A model generated the notes under the pieces. The model did no database searches, was not told the DNA's origin, and saw only the letters and a list, made by a program, of their open reading frames with translations. From Microseira sp041929235 (GTDB lineage Bacteria; Cyanobacteriota; Cyanobacteriia; Cyanobacteriales; Aerosakkonemataceae): 64,000 nucleotides of DNA. The position numbers and the translations under genes were made by a program. The stretch is taken from the NCBI RefSeq assembly GCF_041929235.1, contig NZ_JBHFNP010000324.1, positions 8,187 to 72,186 on the forward strand. The letters are read 5' to 3'. Positions 7,503 to 14,009 of the stretch are shown piece by piece; the first letter of the stretch is position 1, and the number at the start of each line of letters is the position of its first letter.

Positions 7503-9368
7503 TCAATCTCGCCGCCAAATGTTAATCGTACCGTAGGCGCTGCCGCTGACAAGAATTTGTCCATCGGGACTCAGGGCAAGGGATATTACCGACTCTGGGG
7601 TATCTGCTATCAAAATGCCCAGTTGTTTGTTGGTTGTTAAATGCCAAATCTGAATCGTACCATCGGCGCTACCGCTAATCAGCGTTTCTCCATCTGGACT
7701 GATAACAATTGAAGTTACTGCACCTTGATGACCTTTTAGCACCGCGATGCGGTTTCCTGTGGGAACATGCCACAACTTGACGGTTTTGTCGCTACTACCG
7801 GAGGCGAGAATTTGCCCGTTGGGAGAGAATGCGAGATCGCCGATCGCCCCCAAGTCGCCGCTAAAGGTTTGCAGTAAATTTCTGCGTTCCCAATCCCAAA
7901 TTTTAATCGTTCCATCGGCACTACCAGAGGCAAGGAGCCCCCCGATCCCCAATGGGGAAGGCATCCCCCCTGGCCCCCCTGGGGAAGGGGGGCCAGGGGG
8001 GATCGGACTAAAAGCAACTGCCCCTATCGCCCCCGCATGTCCTTCTAAAGTTTCAATTAATTCTCTGGTTTCTAAATGCCATAGTTTAACAGTTTGGTCA
8101 AAATTACCGGAAGCGAGAATCGATCCTTTGTTCTGTGGGTTGGGGGAAATTGGACTGATAGCAACTGCGCGAACCGATCCGGAATATTCCCAAAACGTGT
8201 AAATTGATTTGCTGCTTTCGAGGTCCCATAGCTTAATTGTTTGATCTGAACTACCGCTGACAAGGGTTTTACCATCTTGTCCTAATGCGATCGCATATAT
8301 CTCTCCCCCGCTTTCGCACAAGGGGCGAATTAGCTGTCCAGTTCTCAAATTCCAAAGTTTAATTGTTTGGTCAAAACTACAGCTAATTAGCGTTTGTCCA
8401 TCGTTAGCAATTGCCAAATCGCTTACCCAATCACCATGCGCCGGTAGGGTATGGACGCAACGCCAAGTCTGTTGCGGAGGTTCGCTTTGAGATGCCCTGG
8501 AGGATACAGCATATTGTGGCACAGGCGTCCCGCCTGTAATTCCAGCACCAGAAGCATATTGTGGCACAGGCGTCGCGCCTGTCATTCCACCACCAGAAGC
8601 ATATTGTGGCATGGGCGTCCCGCCTGTCATTCCACCACCAGAAGCATATTGTGGGGGCGTCGCCATCCTTTCTGCTTGGCGTTGCAATGCTTCCACCTGC
8701 TGGGAAATTGCGGCAATATTATCGGAGAGCTGTCCTAACGCCCGCTCCAAATACTCTACTTTAGGTCTGGGTTTTTCTTCCCTATCCCTATCCCTACTTC
8801 CTGCTTTGCGTTGAATTGCTTTAACCTGCTGTTTCAAATCGTCGATCTGACGTTGCACCGCATTATCGACTTGATCCGAAATACCAGCAAGTCCTCGCGA
8901 TATACGTGCCAATCCTTGCTCTAAATCCTCTATCCTTGTGGTTAGGGAAGATCGGTTGAGATAATTGGCGATACTGGTTATAGACTCTTGCAAATTGGCG
9001 CACTGCTGCTGAACTTGCCCAAGGTCTTCATAAATCGGATTGATATTAGTCTGAATTAACGAGGCGAGATGGTCTGGCGCTGGCACCCAGCTAGCGGCGC
9101 CAGATGGGGTGATGCTGCTGTAGTAGCTGGCAAAAGATTTGAGTTGGTCTGAAACTTCTCGCTCAACTTGCTCAACGATAGCGCTAGTTTCCTGCTGCAT
9201 CAGTAGTTGAAAGCGACGACGGTTGATCAGATTGAGACATACCAACACCGAAAGCGGTACGATCGCGTAGATCGCCTGTTTAGCGATCGCCGCTACTATC
9301 AAGCCAATAATTAAGCCTACCAGGAATACAAATTCCGCGATTTCCAGGCGGTTCAGCTTGTTCGACAT
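7503..9368 (-). CDS. membrane-anchored coiled-coil WD40 repeat protein
   Basis: A 621-residue protein. I chose the ATG at 9366-9368 (MSNKLNRLEIAEFVFLVG); a longer frame to 9494 adds 42 residues of repeat-like intergenic sequence. Residues about 10-55 hold two hydrophobic spans, residues 60-240 are coiled coil (QxxVxxLQ pattern), residues about 245-310 are a glycine-rich tandem repeat region, and the remainder holds seven WD40 repeats ending in D-x-T-I/V-K-x-W. It probably presents a propeller scaffold at the membrane; the partner is unknown. Two segments look like dispersed repeats read in frame: a 45-bp triplicate (8508-8654) and a GC-rich palindromic insert inside the fourth blade (7936-8008). 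Confidence 0.88.
   Translation of the reverse strand: MSNKLNRLEIAEFVFLVGLIIGLIVAAIAKQAIYAIVPLSVLVCLNLINRRRFQLLMQQETSAIVEQVEREVSDQLKSFASYYSSITPSGAASWVPAPDHLASLIQTNINPIYEDLGQVQQQCANLQESITSIANYLNRSSLTTRIEDLEQGLARISRGLAGISDQVDNAVQRQIDDLKQQVKAIQRKAGSRDRDREEKPRPKVEYLERALGQLSDNIAAISQQVEALQRQAERMATPPQYASGGGMTGGTPMPQYASGGGMTGATPVPQYASGAGITGGTPVPQYAVSSRASQSEPPQQTWRCVHTLPAHGDWVSDLAIANDGQTLISCSFDQTIKLWNLRTGQLIRPLCESGGEIYAIALGQDGKTLVSGSSDQTIKLWDLESSKSIYTFWEYSGSVRAVAISPISPNPQNKGSILASGNFDQTVKLWHLETRELIETLEGHAGAIGAVAFSPIPPGPPSPGGPGGMPSPLGIGGLLASGSADGTIKIWDWERRNLLQTFSGDLGAIGDLAFSPNGQILASGSSDKTVKLWHVPTGNRIAVLKGHQGAVTSIVISPDGETLISGSADGTIQIWHLTTNKQLGILIADTPESVISLALSPDGQILVSGSAYGTINIWRRD
8508..8654. repeat. 45-bp tandem repeat inside the WD40 gene
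   Basis: Three tandem copies of 45 bp (8508-8552, 8553-8597, 8598-8642) plus a 12-bp partial copy. Each holds a CAGGCGTCCCGCCTGT palindrome and encodes a 15-residue unit of the type QYASGGGMTGGTPMP. Because 45 is a multiple of three, the frame is preserved. Confidence 0.95.
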
Positions 9369-9480
9369 TGCAACACTTGCAAAAGCTATCGTGCTTGAAT
9401 CATAGCAGGTGAGCAGGTGAGAGATGTAGGGGCGGGTAATACCTGCCCAATCTGGGGAAAACCCGCTGCTTCTGCGCCAA

Positions 9481-9885
9481 TTACCCCTTACCAATTACCC
9501 TTGCTATAATTACCCCCAATTGAACGCTAATAACTCCCAAAATCGCACTACCTGCCCAATAAAGACCGGCACTTAAAAACGCGCCCTCGCGCAGCAGGTA
9601 AAGCGTTTCGATCCCGTAGGTAGAAAATGTGGTATAAGCACCCAAAAATCCCGTTGCTACCAATAGCCGCACTTCTGGGGAAATCGCCCCCACCCGATCT
9701 AACGCCAATGTAGTGAAAAAGCCCATCCCAAAACAGCCGGTAACGTTGATCAAAAAAGTTCCGTAAGGAAACCCCGTACCGAAGCGTTGCACAAACCACA
9801 CTGTGAGATAGTAGCGACTCAGGGCACCAGCGATCGCTCCTAAACTTATAGCAATTGGATGGCGAATGGCAGGATCTTGCAGCAT
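9481..9885 (-). CDS. crcB: fluoride efflux channel CrcB/Fluc
   Basis: A 134-residue four-helix membrane protein of the CrcB family, which dimerises into a channel that lets fluoride leave the cell. Family hallmarks are visible: GALSRYY near residue 21, PYGTFLINVTGCFGMGF near 40-56 and GFLGAYTTFSTYGIE near 79-93 (pore Phe/Thr/Ser track). Length is typical. The last codons (GKG then stop) fall within a TTACCAATTACCC heptamer array, so the tail has been taken over by repeat sequence. Cyanobacteria often carry two crcB genes in tandem; only one is seen here. Confidence 0.93.
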   Translation of the reverse strand: MLQDPAIRHPIAISLGAIAGALSRYYLTVWFVQRFGTGFPYGTFLINVTGCFGMGFFTTLALDRVGAISPEVRLLVATGFLGAYTTFSTYGIETLYLLREGAFLSAGLYWAGSAILGVISVQLGVIIARVIGKG

Positions 9886-9899
9886 CTCGTCTCAAAATC

Positions 9900-10235
9900 G
9901 GGGGTTGGGTCTGGCAGTCTGACGCAAAGAAACCGGGTTCCTCTAAAAAATCCTTGAGCCAGGAAACTACAGATCTAGGTCGAAACCCGGTTTCTGGCCT
10001 CCTTTGAGCGTAAGTCCCGAATACTTAACTTTTTTATCACATCTTTCTGTTTCACTTCAACCTTCTTAAATTAATATATCTTTTTTTAGCAAAATATACA
10101 ATTTATGCTGAGTTTTTAGATGAGAAAATTTAAAAAAAATATAGACATTAAAAAAAAATTATACAAACGGCGTCTAGTTCGTTTTTGACTCTAGAATTTT
10201 AAGACGAAAATTTTATTTCAGCCACAGATCCTTTA
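9900..10235. repeat. intergenic region with dispersed repeats
   Basis: This gap holds two GAAACC(S)GGTTTC-type palindromes (near 9927 and 9988) followed by GCGTAAGTCC, the end of a dispersed repeat also seen near 48055 and 57010. From 10030 it becomes very AT-rich (poly-A and poly-T runs). No coding frame is convincing. Confidence 0.6.
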
Positions 10236-10242
10236 GTCTCAA

Positions 10243-10262
10243 AAAGCCCCTTTAGGGGCTTT
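10243..10262 (+). terminator. intrinsic-terminator-like hairpin upstream of the DUF1816 gene
   Basis: AAAGCCCC, a four-base TTTA loop and GGGGCTTT form a perfect 8-bp stem followed by TGTTTGTCT. It lies only 28 bases before the ATG at 10291 and no gene ends just upstream on this strand. It could terminate an unseen short transcript or act as a leader attenuator. Confidence 0.65.
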
Positions 10263-10290
10263 GTTTGTCTAACCGAAGGGGGAGTCAGTA

Positions 10291-10806
10291 ATGGAAGACA
10301 GTCACAAGCAAGAACTCGATGGGATAAAGTCTAATTTTTTAGACAGGTTAACTGAGCTTTTTTCCAACCAAATGGATAGCATTATCTTAGCGGTTGAACT
10401 TTTGAAATGTTCTGATTATATCTGGACAGAAGCGGAAGAATACTATCTAGAGTTTGTCAAAAAATATGCGATTCAAATGGTTGAATTCATTAAAGCTAAA
10501 ACGATACTCATCAATCCAAATGAAGCCGAATTAAAGTCTCGGTTAGATCGTTTTGGAAAAGCTTGGTGGGTGGAAATTACCACAACTAACCCCCGCATTA
10601 ACTACTATTTTGGCCCCTTTATTAGCGCCAAAGAAGCTGGAATTGCCCAACCAAGTTACATGGAAGCTATAGAACATAAGGGAGAACAAATACAAGGGGT
10701 TCGCATTCAACAGTATAAACCCACATTTTTACCTAGTGTCAATCGCGAAGCGGCACAAAGTTATCCAAGTCAAATAAGCCATCTTTTCAAACCCGATCTT
10801 AACTAA
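10291..10806 (+). CDS. DUF1816 protein with N-terminal pseudo-DHp-like domain
   Basis: A 171-residue protein with a clear ribosome binding site (AAGGGGGAG, 7 bases before the ATG). Residues about 14-72 form two predicted helices that resemble a histidine-kinase dimerisation domain (pattern FLDRLTEL...ILAVELL...W..A...Y......Q M..FI) but lack the phosphorylated His. Residues about 85-150 match the DUF1816 pattern (KAWWVEITTTNPRINYYFGPF, then SAKEAGIAQPSYMEAI). The N-terminal part is clearly related to the 72-residue protein encoded at 13376-13594. It converges on the NACHT gene with two bases between the stops. Function is unknown; DUF1816 is a mostly cyanobacterial domain. Confidence 0.8.
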   Translation: MEDSHKQELDGIKSNFLDRLTELFSNQMDSIILAVELLKCSDYIWTEAEEYYLEFVKKYAIQMVEFIKAKTILINPNEAELKSRLDRFGKAWWVEITTTNPRINYYFGPFISAKEAGIAQPSYMEAIEHKGEQIQGVRIQQYKPTFLPSVNREAAQSYPSQISHLFKPDLN

Positions 10807-10808
10807 TA

Positions 10809-13217
10809 TCAAACTTGGTCATGGCTGCTGATTTTTTGGCAATTACCAATTACCAACAACAAAGTCTCTTCAATTTGCTGTCGCGCACCGTCAGTTACTT
10901 CACAGCCGCTATTGAGGCAATCTACCAGTAATTGATTCGCCTCATAATATTGCTTGAGCAATTGCTTTTGTTGATGGCTAAATTGCCAATGGTGTCCGGC
11001 ATGACGATGGGCAATCAGCAAGGCTTTTAAATCCTCGATCCAAGCTTGACCGTTTGCTTGCCACCAGTTTTGAAAGCTTGCGGAATTTTCGGCTTCTTGA
11101 GGAAGTTTTGCTTTAAGTTGTTGTAGCGAGTTCTGCAATTCTAAGGCTAAATCGCGTTCAAGTGCCAAGTCAAAGTTAAGCACACAACTTAGAATTAATT
11201 CCAGCTCGCATAAACGTCTCAAAGCTGGGTCAAGTGTATAATCGGTTGCTCTCAATTTTCGGTCAAATTCGATGGCAAAATTAAAGTTGGGTGTGAGGGC
11301 AAGGTTGGAGTCAAGCGTCTGAGCAAAGTTGAGGTAAAGCGGTAGGGTAAAGTCAGGCAAGGGGGGAAATTGAACGTCAAGTTTGCCCATGTTTAAAGCC
11401 AAAGCTAAATAACTATCTAGGACATAGGCAAGGGAAAAATAAAAGGCTCGCACGGCAGCGAGTTGGCGATTTTCTTGGAATGACCAAGATTTTTGACTCA
11501 CCCATTTTAAGAATTGCTGCAATGTTTCATCTTTTGCTAAAAGCCCATCGATTTGTTCTTTCATCATCTGCAATAAAGGAGCAGCATTTGGCAAGATTTC
11601 AGCTACGGTTAAAAAGACTGATTGCCAGGGTTTATCGGTAATATAGGTAGGGGCATATTTAACCAGATATTTCCCATAAGCTGGCGATTGATTGCTAAAA
11701 TATGCCCCGACTGATAAACCGGCATTGGCAATTTGTTTGGCGGTTAAATATACTTGAAAAGTTTGGTGAGAAAAAGCATAAATATTGTGGGAACGCAAAA
11801 CTAATAACCCATGTTGCGCCTCAATCGATTTCAGCACGGCAACGCTGGCTAATTCCAATGCTTCCGCAGCGGTATCCCCGTCGGGTAACTGACGCAAATA
11901 GTCGGCAATATACGGCTGAATTATCGAGATTTCAAAAACATAATCGCCCCGCTCAAACGTAATCGCTGCCAAATAACTCAACAGCTTAATTTTGCCTGCT
12001 AAAGACAAATTAGGATAACTTTCATCTCGTTCAATTCCCCTAGCTGCATCCCATCGGAATAACAGAATATCCAAAGCTTCCCGATAAATTTTAGAGCGTT
12101 GGCGGGGAAAGTTGGCCTTGCTATCAAACGCCAAGCAGACGAGATGGAGTAACAGCGGGGTGGCGGCAAGTTCTCGAATTAAGCGATTTTCTGGGAGGTT
12201 CAACTTGTCAATAAATGCAGATGCTTTGGCTATTCCTGCTTGTTGGTTATTTTTAGCTACTGCCACAAACCACTTTTTCGCAAAAGCTTCGATTTGCTCT
12301 TGGTTAAAATCGGCAATTTCCACTTCTGCGAAGCCTTCCAACTGATAGTTACAAGCGGCTGTTCGAGTTGCGATCGCATACTTATTTTTGTAATATCTCT
12401 GGGAAAAAGTGCGAATTTCTTGCCAAACGGCATCGCTGTCTTTTTGGGGAACTTCATCTAACCCATCGAGCAAGATCAGCATTCTGCCGCTTTCCAACAA
12501 TTTTTCGACTTCTTTTGCCCCTATGCCGCAAATTTCTAACTCTTGGCTGATGTATTCTAGAAGAGACATTCCGTTGCTGGTATCTTCTCCAAAGTCCTTC
12601 AGTCGCATAAAAATAGGGAGAAGGGAATCTGGCAACTCGCCTCGCTGACAAGCGCACGCCAGATATTGCAAAAATATCGTTTTACCAGATCCTGGTTTTC
12701 CCAGTACGGTTAATTTGCCGTACTTTGCCACGGCCTCAAGTGCCGCTACTCTTTCTGGGAGCAGTTTTTCCCAGTCGGTTTGCCAGTCAGATAATTCTAA
12801 CCACTTTCGAGCGACCGGCTGTTCTAGAATCTTAACTTCAACGTAAATATCGTCTAAATTCACCGGAAAAGCAACGTCCAATAGGCGGAGACTACCGCAC
12901 TGGTGTTCAATTTTCTCGCCGTATGGCGCTCGCGCGCCTTCTACCTTGGCATCGATGTCCCAATCGTTACTTTCCTCAGAGGTGACAGGAACTTTGGGTA
13001 TATCGGCAATTTCTTGCCAATTCAAGTCCAGCAAGAAACACAGCTCAATAAAGACTTGGCGATCTACAGGTTGACCTGCGAAAAATCGCCCAATTGGTTG
13101 GCGAGTTTTTATACCAACTTCTCTGGCTAAATCTGCTTGCGTCCATCCCTTGCTAGTAAATGCCTGCTTTGCTTGTTTGATGCCTTCTGGGGATGCTTGG
13201 AGCGATCGCTTTGCCAT
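10809..13217 (-). CDS. helix-turn-helix NACHT NTPase (bacterial NLR-like)
   Basis: An 802-residue STAND-class NTPase. Residues 10-72 form an XRE-like helix-turn-helix (KGWTQADLAREVGIKTRQPIG). The NACHT module has Walker A GKPGSGKT at 173-180 and Walker B LILLDGLDE at 247-255. The C-terminal 250 residues are helical with loose repeats of the LALTPNF type and end in a domain resembling the C-terminal helical domain of cyanobacterial NACHT proteins (WWQANGQAWIEDLKALL, HAGHHWQFS). Bacterial NACHT proteins of this general kind are known antiphage sensors; here that role is inferred. It has no neighbouring effector gene other than the two small related proteins on either side. The stop lies two bases from that of the DUF1816 gene, and the start is divergent from the 72-residue gene. 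Confidence 0.9.
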   Translation of the reverse strand: MAKRSLQASPEGIKQAKQAFTSKGWTQADLAREVGIKTRQPIGRFFAGQPVDRQVFIELCFLLDLNWQEIADIPKVPVTSEESNDWDIDAKVEGARAPYGEKIEHQCGSLRLLDVAFPVNLDDIYVEVKILEQPVARKWLELSDWQTDWEKLLPERVAALEAVAKYGKLTVLGKPGSGKTIFLQYLACACQRGELPDSLLPIFMRLKDFGEDTSNGMSLLEYISQELEICGIGAKEVEKLLESGRMLILLDGLDEVPQKDSDAVWQEIRTFSQRYYKNKYAIATRTAACNYQLEGFAEVEIADFNQEQIEAFAKKWFVAVAKNNQQAGIAKASAFIDKLNLPENRLIRELAATPLLLHLVCLAFDSKANFPRQRSKIYREALDILLFRWDAARGIERDESYPNLSLAGKIKLLSYLAAITFERGDYVFEISIIQPYIADYLRQLPDGDTAAEALELASVAVLKSIEAQHGLLVLRSHNIYAFSHQTFQVYLTAKQIANAGLSVGAYFSNQSPAYGKYLVKYAPTYITDKPWQSVFLTVAEILPNAAPLLQMMKEQIDGLLAKDETLQQFLKWVSQKSWSFQENRQLAAVRAFYFSLAYVLDSYLALALNMGKLDVQFPPLPDFTLPLYLNFAQTLDSNLALTPNFNFAIEFDRKLRATDYTLDPALRRLCELELILSCVLNFDLALERDLALELQNSLQQLKAKLPQEAENSASFQNWWQANGQAWIEDLKALLIAHRHAGHHWQFSHQQKQLLKQYYEANQLLVDCLNSGCEVTDGARQQIEETLLLVIGNCQKISSHDQV

Positions 13218-13375
13218 AACTTACGCTTCGCCGCTATTTTGATCGTAATTCTATAATTATTTTATAAATAATACAAATCATACCTAAATAAAACTTTTAC
13301 TCAAACTCGATATCATCCATGAATCTTTTATTGTAGAAAAAGCTCCTCTTGTGCATATACTGGGAACAATGTGAC

Positions 13376-13594
13376 ATGGAAAACGCGAGTATTACAAAAA
13401 TCAGCCAGAGCAAAACAGGTTTGCTCAATACGGTAACGAACGATTTATTAACTAACTTGCATAACATTGCGTTAGCCGTTGAACTTTTGCGACTTTCTAA
13501 CCAGCAATGGACCCAAGCGCAAAAGCAATCCCTCGATTTGATGCAAAGCAAAACTTATCAAATGTCCGATCTAATCTCTAAGGGAATTGAGTAA
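13376..13594 (+). CDS. 72-residue pseudo-DHp-like protein
   Basis: This small protein (MENASITKISQSKTGLL...) consists almost wholly of a helix pair resembling a histidine-kinase HisKA domain: TNDLLTNLHNIALAVELL aligns with the SHELRTPLNAI...ELL H-box, but the acceptor His is Asn. It is related to residues 14-72 of the DUF1816 protein at 10291 (shared IxLAVELL, W-T-x-A, Q-M and terminal Ile). I chose the ATG at 13376; a TTG at 13349 is in frame but adds an unlikely prefix. It is divergent from the NACHT gene, with a shared 158-bp promoter region. Confidence 0.72.
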   Translation: MENASITKISQSKTGLLNTVTNDLLTNLHNIALAVELLRLSNQQWTQAQKQSLDLMQSKTYQMSDLISKGIE

Positions 13595-13930
13595 TAACTC
13601 AAGTTGCTAGTTATAAACAAGGGCGTTGCTAATTGCTAATTGCTAATTGCTAATCTAGGATTTTTACCAATCTCGCCATTAGCGATTAGCCATTAGCCGC
13701 TCCCAGAGAGGTAACTAGCAACTTGAGTTATTAACTCAAGTTGCTAGTTACATCCCAAGGCATTGAAACAAAGGTGAGCGGAAAAATCGTGGGTTTGACG
13801 CTAAAGAAACCTGGTTTCTCTCTACGAAGAAACCGGGTTTCTGGGGGAATGGGTAATTGTCAAGAGTAGACTGAGCCATGAATCCAATTACCAATTACCA
13901 ATGTCACAACTATTAACTAGCAACTTTCTT
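13595..13930. repeat. composite dispersed repeat region
   Basis: TAACTCAAGTTGCTAGTTA occurs right after the 72-residue gene, again inverted near 13711 and again direct near 13733. Between them are GCTAATT tandem repeats. Downstream come AAAAATCGTGGGTTTGACGC, GAAACCGGGTTTC and a heptamer array. The same ordered units appear at 45493-45812, so this is a copy of a multi-part noncoding repeat. No gene is visible. Confidence 0.8.
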
Positions 13931-13934
13931 TAAT

Positions 13935-13963
13935 AAAGAGGGCGCAACGCTTGCGCCCTCTTT
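13935..13963 (-). terminator. strong hairpin terminator of biosynthetic cluster 1
   Basis: AAAGAGGGCGCAA, a CGC loop and TTGCGCCCTCTTT form a perfect 13-bp stem. It lies 47 bases beyond the stop of the TubC-C-PCP-TE gene and is flanked by TA-rich sequence, so it should end the minus-strand operon and could work in both directions. Confidence 0.85.
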
Positions 13964-14009
13964 ATACCAAATGCTGCAACGACTGGGCAAGCATTCAACT
14001 GGTAGTTGA

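Noticed and set aside
8508..8654. CRISPR-like spacing of 45-bp units
   Set aside because: The units are directly adjacent without variable spacers and are translated in frame in a WD40 protein, so this is a coding tandem repeat.
9369..9494. A 42-residue N-terminal extension of the WD40 protein
   Set aside because: It is read from spacer repeats (heptamers, GTAGGGGCGGG) and the inner ATG starts directly before the membrane spans.
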